Below, one piece after another: positions 21,986 to 33,242 of a stretch of 64,000 nt of DNA. The notes beneath the pieces were generated by a model. The model was not told where the DNA came from. It worked only from the letters and a program-made list of their open reading frames with translations, and ran no database searches. The position numbers and the translations under genes are program-made. Source of the DNA: Coenobita brevimanus (taxonomy: Eukaryota > Arthropoda > Malacostraca > Decapoda > Coenobitidae); the NCBI GenBank assembly GCA_032717465.1, contig CM064667.1:1114456-1178455 (forward strand). The letters are read 5' to 3'. Numbering within the stretch: the first letter of the stretch is position 1; every line of letters begins with the position of its first letter.

Positions 21986-22524
21986 GGGGTGATGTAGGGC
22001 CTGCTATGGTGGCCCTGTTAACTGGACGGAGAGACGCAGATGCGGCGTTCATCCAGGAACCAAGCCTCTACATTTTTCCCCGCGCCTCGCTGTGGCAAGG
22101 CGGTGTTCACCACAAGGGAATATCATTTCACTGCAGGGTTGTTTGCTTGTCTGCAGTTGATGGGTCTGATCGGCCAGACAACAACACATACACCTTTCGT
22201 CTCATCAAACGCCATCCACCCCCTCATGTTGTAGACTCTTCCATGTAGGCAAGAGAGAACATGGCTGTCTTATAATAGCTGTCTGTGCAAAATATCAAAG
22301 TAGTCGTGTATTTATTTATTTATTCATTTATTTTCCTCTTAATGGCTGTACTGGTTTTCAGTTTATTTAACATATGAACTTGGAAAGGTAATACCATAAA
22401 GGTTGTGTTGTGCAGTAACTCCTTTGAGAGTTTATAAAGCTGCATATTGTCAGGGTGTAAGGCGTAGGCAGGCGTGGGCACGTGTTTTCAAAAGCAACGT
22501 GTATGTTTTGTGTTGTATATGGCA
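21986..22524. other. Unannotated DNA
   Basis: Contains a (TTTA)n patch near 22310-22330. No recognised gene. Confidence 0.4.
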
Positions 22525-22970
22525 TTGGACGGTGGGCGGGGGTGAGAGGTGATGGGCAAGAACTGGGTGGGAAGTGGACGGGAGTGAGACGTTAGGCGTG
22601 AACAGGGCGGGAAGTAAGCGGGGGTTAGGGACGTTAGGCGTGGACTGGGCGGGAAGCGGGTGGGAATGAGGGCCGTTAAGCTTGGACTGGGCGGGAAGTA
22701 AGCGGGGGTTAGGGACGTTAGCATGAACAGGGCTGGAATGAGCAGCGTTGCATGTACTGTAGAACTGGAGGGAGGTGGGCGGGATTTAGGGACGACATGC
22801 GTGGACTGGGCGGAAAGTGAGCGCGAGTGAGAGCCGTTGGGTGTGGACTGGGCGGGGATGAAGGATGTTCTGCATGGACCGGACGGGAAGTGGCAGGGTT
22901 CGGACGTCGGGCGTGGACTAGGCGGGAAGTGGGCAGAAGTGAAGGGCGTTGGGCGTGAACGGGAAGGGAT
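22525..22970. repeat. GC-rich minisatellite, unit about 40-43 bp
   Basis: Tandem imperfect units built on GACTGGGCGGGAAGT(G/A)GGCGGG followed by GGGACGTTAGGCGTG, about 9-11 copies. Spacing varies because units have lost or gained segments. Minus-strand frames of 94 and 164 codons are Ser/Pro-rich translations of this array with a matching period of about 14 residues, so they are repeats rather than a supported protein gene. Confidence 0.85.
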
Positions 22971-23471
22971 ATTGGACCACAAGATGGCGTTTTATAGAGC
23001 ATAACAGGAAGGATTGGGCTGTGTGTTATTATGAGCTAGTTGTGGGGCGTTCGACTGACGTGAGTGGAAAAGAACGTTGGGTGTGTAATGGTCGGGAATG
23101 TATGAGCTTCAGACACTTGTTATAACGCTTATTGAGACACATATCGTACACTTCTCGCGTCAACTGCATCAGCGACTTGAGAACTCTATCAGTTTCAAGT
23201 ACTTATAAATGACAACACAATTTCGTAAGACCGGTCCCTCTGTCGTAACTTCCATATAAGCACAACACACCAGTTCTGTGGTCGACATTGATTTCTTGAT
23301 AGCTTACCTGTATCATTAATTTCATCTCCGTCAAGCCGTATATAGCCAAGGTCCACCAGCAACACACCACAAACACCCATTATTTTAATGATAATACCAC
23401 AGTCACATAAAAAATTAAACAAATTAGTTGTCAACACAGGATTAATGACATGGCGAGGCTGGGTTGAGGCA
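22971..23471. other. Unannotated DNA
   Basis: Begins with degraded minisatellite-like sequence to about 23110. No gene recognised. Confidence 0.4.
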
Positions 23472-23499
23472 TGTGTGTGTGTGTGTGTGTGTGTGTGTG
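23472..23499. repeat. (GT)n microsatellite
   Basis: Pure GT run. Confidence 0.95.
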
Positions 23500-24218
23500 G
23501 CACTTGGTATCAGATATGCAAGACTCAGTTATATTCCTTACTTCCATTTTCATTCATCCTTCTGTTGGTAGGCTACTCACAACTGCAGTCCATCATTTCA
23601 TCCTAATCAACTCTCATCATATACTCCTCATCTTTATCATGAATATTACACAGTAGTTCCGGGTCCTTCATTCCTTTTTTTTTCCACTTTCCTGCACACT
23701 TACCCTAGTAGAACTGTAACTCATTTTGCCAGGGATAAAAACTACTCCTAGTCCTTCTTCTGTTTGATATGTGGTCCTTCACTCCCACTTGACCTCTTAC
23801 CGTTGACTTAGGCTGTATTTTATTCCTGCTACCTCCAGTCTATTTTATTCAACTTAGCAGAAACGTATCAGCCTGGAATGGTTGGATAAAGCTTGGATTA
23901 CCCTCTACAATACAAAAGGGTTCTCACAAGTTGAATGATACTGTCTGGGGATGTCAGTAATAAAATACAATATGTGTCAGTGGAGTGAAGGGCTTAAGCC
24001 ACGTTTTCCGGGTCAGTACGAGAATGATGTATGGATTGAAGACAGCATCAGATTATCAATTGGGGAGGGGGGGAATGGTTTTTGCCGAGAACTTTGAAGG
24101 TTAAAAGAATGTGTGGATTATCTTTATTTGGGCAGTCTAATGGCAGGTCTTCTTCTTTTTTCTGTGTCTTGATCCTGCCCAGTACCAACACAATTTATAA
24201 ATGTGGGAATACTGTATT

Positions 24219-24535
24219 ATGATGATGATGATGGCGATGTGAAGGTGGTGGTGATTGTGATGATGACGGTGATGATAAAGATGATGTAATAAGATGGTGG
24301 TGATTGTGATGATGGTGATGATAACGATGATGTGATTATGATGATGATGATGAACACTGAGGGTGATGTGGCAAAAAGGGGAACAGTGTGATGATGATGA
24401 TGATGATGATTAAAACTAGGGTGCTGTTGCAAAACAGGGTGTGATGATGATGACGACGATGATGATGATAATGAATACCGAGGGTGGTATAGCAGAATAT
24501 GATGATGATGATGATAATGATAAACACTGCGGGTG
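24219..24535. repeat. (GAT)n-rich array with longer-period structure
   Basis: Repeated GATGATGATG blocks are separated by recurring segments such as AACACTGAGGGTG(A/G)TGTGGCAAAA (near 24352), TAAAACTAGGGTGCTGTTGC and GAATACCGAGGGTGGTATAGC. The period is about 60 bp. The minus-strand Ile/His/Ser frames are translations of it. Confidence 0.8.
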
Positions 24536-24971
24536 GTGTGCCAAGAAGAGCAACATAATATTAGTGACACTGGACCTGTGTCGCGGGTGTTGCTGAATCC
24601 ACGAGGGTACAGAGAAAACATCTTTTAATAAGACTTTTTTCTTTTTACTGGTGCTGTTTGTTAATTAGAGGTTAATGATTTTTTTTTATATTCAGCTAGG
24701 CTACTGCTTTAACATTATGTGTAGCCAGCGTGGAGGCAGAGTGAATACATGAAAGTTAATGTCCTTTTTTATTATCAGCCGTCCTGTTTTTATGGGCACT
24801 GCGTGTTGCAGATTATCAGAGTATTTATGAATTTGTGCATTGCTTTACTTAATACTACAGTCACACCCAACTTCAGCCCTTACCTACGCTGGTCTTAAGT
24901 AAATAACAAGGGATCCTATATATAAATTAAGTCTTTTCATGCTACCACAAGGGTAGAAATGCATACTTGCC
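24536..24971. other. Unannotated AT-rich DNA
   Basis: No gene or element recognised. Confidence 0.4.

Positions 24972-25000
<29 letters not shown>
24972..25000. repeat. Poly(A) tract
   Basis: 29 consecutive A. It could be the tail of an unrecognised retroposed sequence lying to its left. Confidence 0.85.
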
Positions 25001-25003
<3 letters not shown>

Positions 25004-25047
25004 TTTGTCTTTATCGTAGATGGTGATAAAGTAGTAGTTTGTTTTAT

Positions 25048-25067
25048 ATCAATCAATCAATCAATCA
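25048..25067 (-). repeat. (TTGA)n 3' tail of the LINE
   Basis: Four to five ATCA units on the plus strand, beginning right where the LINE protein ends. The ORF stop codon is formed by the tail sequence. Confidence 0.85.
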
Positions 25068-27061
25068 TTTCCTGTGGCACCCTCGGGGATGCATAGGGCC
25101 TCGATGAACTCACACCACCACATCCTATCTTGTGCTAACTCCTCAAGATCTCCCCAACACTCATCTCCAGCTTCCCGTCTCATTGTCCTCACCCACGTCT
25201 CTTTTGGCCTTCCTCTACCTCTCCTACCAAGTGCCACCCACCCTGGTGTACCTCGTACTATTCCCTGTCTCCTATACACATGTCCTAGCCACTTCCATCG
25301 TGAGAATCTAACATATTCATCGATCGGCTGCACTCCCGTTATTTCTCTAATTCTACTATTTGGTATCCTTTCCCACCACTTAACTCCTAATATTCTTCTA
25401 AGTGCTTTATTTTCAAACACCAAGAATTTATTTTCCATAGTCACTGTGCTGTACCAAGACTCGTGTCCATAAATTAAGATACTCCTAACCATTACCTTAT
25501 AAAGTTTGATTTTTGTATGCACAGAAAAATTGTTATTATTCCAAATATTTTTAAGCATTCCCATTGCCTGTTTAGCCTTCTTTAACCTTTCCTCGAATTC
25601 AAAGTTCAAAGAACCATCCTTGGCTAAATAAGTACCTAAATATTTAAACCTATCAACTTGCTTTACAACCATACCTCCAATTACACATTCCTGCGCATTT
25701 TCCATATTCATATTAATTATTTCAGTTTTTCCACAATTAATAACCAAACCCACCTTGCGACCTTCACTCACCAAACAGTCCAACACTCTCTGCATCTCTT
25801 CTGGCCCATCACAAATCAAAACTATATCATCTGCATAATCTAAATCCAAAAGTTTCCTGTTCTCTCCCCAAAGTACACCTGCACCGGTTTCTGTTCCAAC
25901 GCGTTTCATAATGTAATCAATGACCAATATAAATAGTAAAGGCGATAGAACACCACCTTGAATTACTCCGGACTTGACTTCAAACGAATCACTCAGACAA
26001 CCATCAACCATCACTTTACAAAATGTGTCCTCATGCATGTTCATAATGACCCTCACAAACTCCTCTGGTATTCCATAATGTCTCATGATCTTCCCCATAG
26101 TCTCTCTCGAAACACTATCAAAAGCCTTTTCAAAATCAACAAAACAAAGACTTAACGGTACTCTCATTTCATTAACTTGCTGCATCAAATGCCTAACTAT
26201 AAAGATATGATCATTGCAACCACGTCCCTTTCTAAAACCAGCCTGTTCATCCCTCAGAATACCCTCAACCACCGGCTCCAACCTATTTAACAACACTCTA
26301 CTGAAAACTTTCAAAGCTATCGGTGACAAAGAGATTCCCCTCCAATTACCACATTCACTCAGGTCTCCCTTCTTCGGAATTTTAACAATTACACCATTCT
26401 TCCAAACTGATGGTAGTAACCCCGTCACCCATATCTTATTGAATAGCTTGGTCAAGATCATTATTAATCTATCCCCCTCCACTTTAAACATTTCCGGAAA
26501 TAAACCATCCTCCCCTGGTGCCTTATTATTCTTTAACTGTTTTACTGCTTTCTCCACTTCTGCAAGCCTCAACTCTCCTGTTTCTATATTTAAATCTTCC
26601 TGAGCAGACGGTATATCCTCTTCTGGTGGTATTGGTCTGTTAAGAACTGTCTCAAAATGCTCTTTCCATCTATTTTTAATATCTCCATCTTTGGTCAATA
26701 AATTTCCTTCCCTGTCTCTAACTGGTATTTCCTTGCGTTTACCTTCATTACCACTCAGTTCTCTAATCGATTCATATGCTATTCTTTGACTCTGTCCATC
26801 ATTTTTGTTTATTAAGATTTCAGTCTCTGCAACCTTTTCATCCACACATCTTCTTTTATCTCTCCTAGCTAACCTTCTTACTTCTGAATTCAAACTCCAG
26901 TACGCAGCTCTTGCTAATTCAATCTCTCGTTCATCAACGCATTGCATCTCACTCCTCAATTTAGCCTCACCTCTCCTTTTTATCATATCCCACGTTTCCT
27001 CTGATATCCATTTCTTTCTCCTGAATCTGTCTCCTTCCAATCGTACATTCAGCAGTCTCAT
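25061..27061 (-). CDS. LINE reverse transcriptase (RTE-like), intact frame
   Basis: A 666-residue uninterrupted frame. After a basic linker come KNNKAPGEDGLFPEMF (about 178-193), IPKKGDLSECGNWRGISL, RDEQAGFRKGRGCNDHI, motif A FVDFEKAFDSV (309 Asp), motif B SGVIQGGVLSPLLF, and motif C LDYADDIVLI (YADD at 409-412). Thumb sequence (VINCGKTEIIN, FKYLGTYLAKDGS) follows, then a C-terminal RFSRWKWLGHVYRR / LAQDRMWWCEF region. All catalytic Asp are present. The given start is simply the first ATG in frame; the ancestral protein began upstream with the endonuclease. The TGA stop lies inside the TTGA tail. Activity is unlikely for this copy because the endonuclease is broken off. Confidence 0.92.
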   Translation of the reverse strand: MRLLNVRLEGDRFRRKKWISEETWDMIKRRGEAKLRSEMQCVDEREIELARAAYWSLNSEVRRLARRDKRRCVDEKVAETEILINKNDGQSQRIAYESIRELSGNEGKRKEIPVRDREGNLLTKDGDIKNRWKEHFETVLNRPIPPEEDIPSAQEDLNIETGELRLAEVEKAVKQLKNNKAPGEDGLFPEMFKVEGDRLIMILTKLFNKIWVTGLLPSVWKNGVIVKIPKKGDLSECGNWRGISLSPIALKVFSRVLLNRLEPVVEGILRDEQAGFRKGRGCNDHIFIVRHLMQQVNEMRVPLSLCFVDFEKAFDSVSRETMGKIMRHYGIPEEFVRVIMNMHEDTFCKVMVDGCLSDSFEVKSGVIQGGVLSPLLFILVIDYIMKRVGTETGAGVLWGENRKLLDLDYADDIVLICDGPEEMQRVLDCLVSEGRKVGLVINCGKTEIINMNMENAQECVIGGMVVKQVDRFKYLGTYLAKDGSLNFEFEERLKKAKQAMGMLKNIWNNNNFSVHTKIKLYKVMVRSILIYGHESWYSTVTMENKFLVFENKALRRILGVKWWERIPNSRIREITGVQPIDEYVRFSRWKWLGHVYRRQGIVRGTPGWVALGRRGRGRPKETWVRTMRREAGDECWGDLEELAQDRMWWCEFIEALCIPEGATGND

Positions 27062-27094
27062 GCAAAACTTTGTTCACATCCTCCCACATCTCAT

Positions 27095-27730
27095 CTACAC
27101 TTCTCTCCCCTCTTCCAACGTTTCCAACACCAAAAACCTATTTCTGCATTCTAATCTGAATTCCTCCTTTTCTTCTCCTTCCCTTCTAAGCTTAACAATA
27201 TCGTATCTACCAACACCAGATTTTTCCTTCTTCTGATTTTTAAGTTTAAACCTTATTTTTGCAATGCTGAGTTGATGGTCACTACCAATATCCGCTCCCC
27301 GTTTAACATGAACATCTAGCAGAGAACTTCTATGCCTCCTACTGATAGCGATGTGATCAATCTGATTTTTATATTTTCCACACGGCGACACCCAAGTTGT
27401 CTTGTGTATATTGCAATGCTGAAAGAGTGTGCCCCCGATGACTAAGTCATTTGCTAGACAGAAGCTTCCAAACCTCACTCCGTTTTCACTCATCCTACTA
27501 CCAACTCCCATCTTACCCATACATGCCTCAAATCCCTCATTTGAGCAGCCCATTACTGCATTAAAGTCTCCAACGCAGATCAAAACATCATGTCTAGGTA
27601 CCCTTCCTACTCCTTCTTGCAACTTTTCATAAAATGTGTCTTTCCTTTCATCGAGTGCATCATTAGTAGGTGCATAACACACAAACAGACTGATGTTGCC
27701 ATGATTTGATTTAAACCGTGCGTATAACAA
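27095..27730 (-). pseudogene. LINE endonuclease (EEP fold), C-terminal part
   Basis: 211 residues with the signatures of the apurinic-type endonuclease of LINEs: LFVCYAPTNDA, VLICVGDFNAVMG (catalytic GDFN), TWVSPCGKYKNQIDHIAIS (W..P....QIDHI), RGADIGSDHQLSIAKI (SDH with catalytic His). The N-terminal half, including the first metal-binding Glu, is absent; upstream frames are closed. The frame ends at TAG near 27095. Sequence in the next frame (SVDEMWEDVNK) continues the element towards RT, so an indel separates EN from RT. Confidence 0.88.
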
Positions 27731-27735
27731 TCGCT

Positions 27736-28560
27736 CAATTTATATGAAAGTGTATAAAGTACATTTCTTCTCTTCTCTGTTGCAAACTTTAAATACCAGT
27801 CCTTGAGGGCAGATAGTATCATGAACAATGCTACCACAGTTTTCTGTAATAGTTCGAGAACGAAGCCATTAACTGTCATTACGGTAGAAAAAGCATTTGG
27901 TACCGTTATTATAAGAAAGGTAATTGCAGATTAATATTTTCATACTTAGACAACGCCTCATGGCCAAAAGTACTGTAAAAGATGGAACACAATGCAGAAA
28001 TAGGGCCTGAGAATCTGTTTTGCGGTGACCTCATGTTGGGAAGGCAGGACAAGGGAGATGAGGTGAACACAGCGTACAGTGAGCTGCCTCCCTCACCTCA
28101 CCTCACCTCAAAGTGTTCAGCCTTGGTCGAGAACCCCAGTAAAAAGCTGCCCCCGCCGCTGATAACAAGCCATTGCCCTCGGGTGGTGTATTATCAGTCA
28201 TTAAAGGTTATTGTACTGTAGGTCGGTAGTTATGTGGGAGGACGTCATGAGGGTGAGGGTAGTGTTATAGTCAGCAGTTTGACATCCACAGTATAGAATG
28301 TTTTGCTCCATTTCTGCTTGCCTTGTGTTTACCACCACTCTGCTTGTTTCGCCCTTCCTGCTTGCTGCTTGCTCTCTTCCCTGCCTTTCCACCAACCTGT
28401 GTCCGTTTGTTCGTCTGATATGTGCGTTTGCCTGCCTGCCGGTCTGCGTTCATGCGTGCATCTGCGTGCCTATTTTTTTCCCTAGCCTTTGTGCGTGGGT
28501 GGGGTGGTCGTGTGTGTGTGGGTGGTGGGGTGGGTGTGTGAGTCAGCCTATAATTGTAAC
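27736..28560. other. Unannotated DNA
   Basis: Includes a small CTCAC repeat (28085-28110) and pyrimidine-rich sequence (28300-28490). No domain-bearing frame. Confidence 0.4.
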
Positions 28561-28880
28561 AGATCACCGCCTTCACCGCAGCCATTGATACCCTGCCACC
28601 ATTACTGGCAGCGGGCGTGTCCAGGTATACAGGACTCCCTCCATCACTATTATCTTCACCACCACCTCTCACTACTGTCATCACTTACATCCTATCAAAA
28701 CTACGATCAGTATCACCACCATCATCACCAACCCTCATTTCATCTACAGCCATCACAATCATCGTCATCCCTTTACTACTGTCGCTCTAACATCCTCACA
28801 ACACTACCATCACTATCATCATCATCACCATCCCATCACCACCACCAATACCCAGCCTCCACCAACTATCGGAGTGGCAG
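28561..28880. repeat. Degenerate (CAC/ATC)n-rich DNA
   Basis: Interspersed CATCACCACC and ATCATCATC runs. The 136-codon frame across it is His/Ser/Tyr low complexity. Confidence 0.7.
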
Positions 28881-30382
28881 TCTACACTCATATACATAAG
28901 AGAGCAGCACCGACTTGCTGAGGAACACAGGGTCTGCGTATGAAATTTCTTCACGGGTATCTAGGATGTTGAGCAGGAATGTAATTATTGAGGGTGAGGG
29001 ATGGGTAGAAGTGAGAGAAAGGAAGGTGATGGAGAAAGGGGGCAGTGAGAGAGGGAGAGAGAAGTGAAAGAGGGGATGATGACCTAAAGGGAGGGACGCG
29101 TAAGAGGAAGTGGTAGTTGAGTGGAAGGGGTAAAAGTATGGGGAATGTTTAGAGAAAACAGAACAAATAATGCTTTCGCTGTTAGTGTTTTCCTCTCACC
29201 ATATTTTTGGCAGAACATTGTTATTCTTGTATAAAAACGTGGTGTATTATTTGGCTGAAATATGTTATTAATCATTTTGACCTTACTACGTAGTATTTTT
29301 GCAGCGTCCTTGTAGTTTGATTAATTATCTTGGTCCTGAAGTATACATAACCATCCATGAATGATAATGATGTTGTTAGGGTATTTTTGTGACACAATGA
29401 CAATAATATTGAGTGCTTCATTGTATAATAAATCATTCATGTATCACAAGTAATTTCACGAGACACTTTCACATCTTCAGTCATCGTCAAGCAAGCATTA
29501 GTCTACATTTTGTCGAAATGCAACACAATTTCTGATGCTGACTTTCATCACAGTCTTCCTCTGAGCGGTCTTGTTCAGTCCCATCACAGCCACAGGGCCT
29601 CCTAGTGTGAATATTATCGTCAGGCAGTAGCAATCATCATGTGGAAAAGACATGCAGTATTGACGATGTGTTTGACTCCCATACAGAGCGTCACCCCCCC
29701 ACCCACCTCTCTCTCTCTCTCTCTATGATAATGGTAGTGCTTTTCTCAGATTTCTAAGCTGACTTCAGGTCCATATAATAACGTTCCTAGCCTTTATCTC
29801 CGAACTTGAGCTCTAGTTTAAATTGAATTATTCTCGTTCTGTTGACGTCCTTCCTCTCCTTCAGAAAACTTTAAAGTCATCAGCGTTGTCTGCCTTACCC
29901 GCCTCCACCTTTTGTAAACAAAACAAAATCCTTAATGTTTAAAGCCTATGTCTTCGTCAAATCTAAAACTGAAATTATTTTGTGCTCTTGATTTCCTTCC
30001 CCCTTCTCCACAAAAAGTTGTAAAGTATACCCTAACTTTTGACTTTATTTGCCTTCACCTTGATATAATTCGGCCTGTACCCCTGATACTGTGGTGCGCT
30101 ATATCAAGAGTACCCCGGAGTGCCCTCCATCCCCACTCACTCCCTCCCTCGCTTACGGTACAAGTGGTTCTGCTTGCTTGGGTTGAGATGCGCACAGGGA
30201 CTTACGTTAATTTCCTCCCGTAACTAAGATTTGGCTTTGCAGGAAACACACGTGACATATGAAAATCTTGCACTGTCCTTTCCTTGTCCTTCTGCAAAAT
30301 CGAAGCTCAGGACATCGAAATATATGTTCGTGTATCTGCGTCAAGACTGGAAGGGAGACACAGATGTTGTGCGTGGTTATCC
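28881..30382. other. Unannotated DNA
   Basis: Contains GA-rich sequence at 28995-29080 and a short CT run at 29708-29724. No gene or element recognised. Confidence 0.4.
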
Positions 30383-30394
30383 TTGTTGTTGTTG

Positions 30395-30457
<63 letters not shown>
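30383..30457. repeat. (GTT)n then (GT)n microsatellite
   Basis: A few TTG units grade into about 62 bp of GT. Several overlapping frames on both strands are translations of it. Confidence 0.95.
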
Positions 30458-30458
<1 letters not shown>

Positions 30459-31600
30459 ATGGTGGCTTGGGGTGGTGGTTGAAGGACAGACAGAAAGTCG
30501 GAGAAGAAAACGCAGATAAATACAGACAGATGAAGAGAAAGATGCAGTTGGATATTGATAACCAACATATAGATGGAAATTTAAATTAGGTCTGAAACTT
30601 ACATCGACAGACAGGGAACAGTAAGCCAGAAAAAAAGAGCCAGATTATATACCAAATGAACAGGGACAAATTGACCAAAGTAAACATCGCGACAAGCTGA
30701 GCTACTGATGGTACGACAAATATAGGCGGCCACTGACTAACCTGCCTGGCCAGAGAGAGAGAAAGGTATAATAATAGGCATATAATTGACCGACACATGA
30801 TATAAAAGTATCGATATATGCTTAGACACAGAAAACAGGTTCAGTGACACGACAAGCAGTGACGGATTTACCAAGCCATCCATCACTTCTGCCCTTCTGT
30901 CTTGGGCTGAAACTTTTATTGATATTAAAGCTTGGCCTCCAAGTAAGAACCGTAGCATCTGTTTCGTCCCTGACCCACATTCTCGTCAGTTGAGTAAGCC
31001 CCTTAACACCATTTTCTAAGCAATTTATTTTCTTTACAACCAACTGACCTCTTCTGGGTTACATAAATCCTTTCATTAGCGCCATTCTCTGGATAAGTGA
31101 CATACAAAAGGATATCAATCAGTCATATCAAAAAACAGTCGCTAAGGAAGAAGTGTTAGAGAGCTTCCTTAACCGACGAGAATACGAGCCCAAGTGTACA
31201 GGTACCTGCCTCCCTCTCCCCAGGTTTCAGTGGAAGGATTACCATGCATAAGATTACGTATGGGCCTCATTGACTTTAAGCCTGGGAGTCCATTTGTGAT
31301 GATAATATATGGGATACAGAGTTCATATTTTGCCACTGTAAATGAGCTCTCTAATTGAGAACAGACCCCCCTGTGTATCATATCAGACACACAAGGTGCA
31401 CTCAGCACTAAAGGTATCGCCGCCCCATTCAGGATTCGTTGTATTTCACCTTCCCTCATATACTCCCATCATCTCTCTCCATCAGCTGTAGCCTACTTTT
31501 GATGTTGGGATTGACTGAATGGATGGATGGATGGAAGAACGATGAATGGAAGGATGGAAAGAAGGATGGACCGATGTTTTAGTTGCATATTTTTAGTAGA

Positions 31601-31603
<3 letters not shown>
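30458..31603. other. Unannotated DNA
   Basis: A GGAT/GGAA-rich patch lies at 31518-31572. No domain-bearing frame. Confidence 0.4.
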
Positions 31604-31668
<65 letters not shown>

Positions 31669-31679
31669 GGGGGGGGGAA
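31604..31679. repeat. Compound (GT)n(GA)n(G)n
   Basis: GT to 31651, GA to about 31666, then a G run. Same GT-to-GA order as 21593-21661. Confidence 0.95.
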
Positions 31680-32340
31680 GGGGACAGAAGAAAATGATGT
31701 CTTGTGCAGGAGTGTGTTGGCCATTTTCGTTCTCGCCCCCATCAGAGCAAGACTTCGCAGGCGCAGGTAGTTAATGCCCTTGCCTTGTTCTACTTATATT
31801 TCTTTTCCATGCAGTCCATTCTGATACACCCTTTTTAGAATATAACGTACTTTTCAGGGAGAACAGTGAAGTGAACACTATTGTCTTCGAGCGAGGATAA
31901 ACCTAAACCAAATACGCAGACTTTTAACGAATATTCACCTAAATCATTTACGGTTCTCAGTGTTTATCAGTCTCTAATATGTTAACTGCTAATCGTCGCA
32001 TTGTAGATTTAATCCAGTATGCTTTAAACTAGTATGCCTTCATATCACTACGTATTCCTGCTCTGTCCTTCCACCTCTTTCATGAATCTTCCATTCCTCA
32101 TTCCCGAATCAGGAGTACTAAAAGGTATGCTGTTGTTGCTGTCGTTGCTGTTATATATATGTTGTTAATGTTCTGTTGTTGCTGTTGGTCCAAGCTCTTT
32201 TGAAACGTAAGCTCGATAGGCTGCAGGCTTCAATTGTCCTTTCCTGCAATCCACCATCTCTCCTCCGAGGATAGGGTAGTAGCAGAGGTGAATAAACACT
32301 CTCAGAGGACATACCGAATATGGAGAGGATATTTCGTGAG

Positions 32341-32342
<2 letters not shown>
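31680..32342. other. Unannotated DNA
   Basis: TTGCTGTTG-type short repeats near 32130-32190. No gene recognised. Confidence 0.4.

Positions 32343-32398
<56 letters not shown>
32343..32398. repeat. (GT)n microsatellite
   Basis: Pure GT run. Confidence 0.97.
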
Positions 32399-32399
<1 letters not shown>

Positions 32400-32623
32400 C
32401 CCGGGGAAAAGCTGGCCTTGTTATTGCATTACAAACACAAATACTGTCGGTCTAAATAATGCTTATAAACTTTACCTTGCATGCCACGTAATGAATTATT
32501 TTTATGACACTTAGCGCCCAGCATGGTGTTAACTTAGCCCTGACAAATTAGGCTTGTCTGGCCTCTAATTAGGTTAACTGCAGTCAGCGCTAACGAATGC
32601 TAGGGATAGTGAGTAGACTAATG

Positions 32624-32631
<8 letters not shown>

Positions 32632-32660
<29 letters not shown>
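32632..32660. repeat. (GA)n microsatellite
   Basis: Pure GA run preceded by ATAGATAGA. Confidence 0.93.
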
Positions 32661-32662
<2 letters not shown>

Positions 32663-32944
32663 CAGAGTCAGTCGAGACAGACATAGTGGTAGCGGGCAAG
32701 TCGTTCTTTCAACTTTGGATGTGCTTTTGGTTGGTCAGCAGGTAGGAGACCAACCCTGCGGGTCCAGTCTGGAACCCTGCTGTAGCCTATTTGCATGGGG
32801 GTTGGAGAGAAGGGAAGGAGAGAAAGAAATTTGAGGAGAGCTGGAAGTGGAGCTGGAACAGTTGAAGAACAGGATGATGGAATCCTAAGAAGCGTAGAAT
32901 AACCCAAACACCAGAGGAAACTGCAGAAACTGATGCATATGGTG

Positions 32945-33158
32945 TTATAATTCGCTTTAACTTGGTTCAGAGTCTTGTCCTTTTGCAACTTATTTCGCGT
33001 AGCTCAGTGACATATAATAACAGTACTGCGGCTCTACATCCTTTCCTTGAAAGTTTTCTTGGCTAACATGATATTTTAGTGTTTATATCTTGTTTCAACT
33101 CAGCGTTCAAGATGGAGATGTGGCAATTTTCGACCAAGTTAGGATGAACAGAGTATAG
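32945..33158 (+). mobile_element. MITE, TTCACTTTAACTTGG family, copy 3
   Basis: Left end ATAATTCGCTTTAACTTGG, right end ACCAAGTTAGGATGAACAGA then GTATAG. Interior markers are TTTCGCGTAGCTCAGTGAC, CGGCTCTACATCCTTTCC and GTTCAAGATGGAGATGTGGC. Non-coding, about 214 bp. Confidence 0.72.
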
Positions 33159-33206
33159 TACGATTACGCTTTTTGTTTGTTATTCTAGCAACCCTCCGAC
33201 AGCCTG

Positions 33207-33210
<4 letters not shown>

Positions 33211-33240
<30 letters not shown>
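33211..33240. repeat. Poly(A) tract
   Basis: 30 consecutive A, with no recognisable retroposed sequence directly upstream. Confidence 0.85.

Positions 33241-33242
<2 letters not shown>

Larger units (their letters stand above)
25048..27735 (-). mobile_element. RTE-like non-LTR retrotransposon, 5'-truncated
   Basis: On the minus strand, part of an endonuclease domain is followed by a reverse transcriptase and then a tetranucleotide tail (TTGA on this strand, ATCA on the plus strand) at 25048-25067. The protein is split into three frames by two small indels near 27100 and 27045. Order, RT style and a microsatellite tail with almost no 3' UTR fit the RTE clade or a close relative; exact clade is inferred. 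The copy starts within the endonuclease, so it is 5'-truncated. Confidence 0.9.

Noticed and set aside
22488..23002. Pro/Ser-rich repeat protein of 164 residues on the minus strand
   Set aside because: Its period of about 14 residues equals the minisatellite unit. There is no start context, no signal and no conserved domain.
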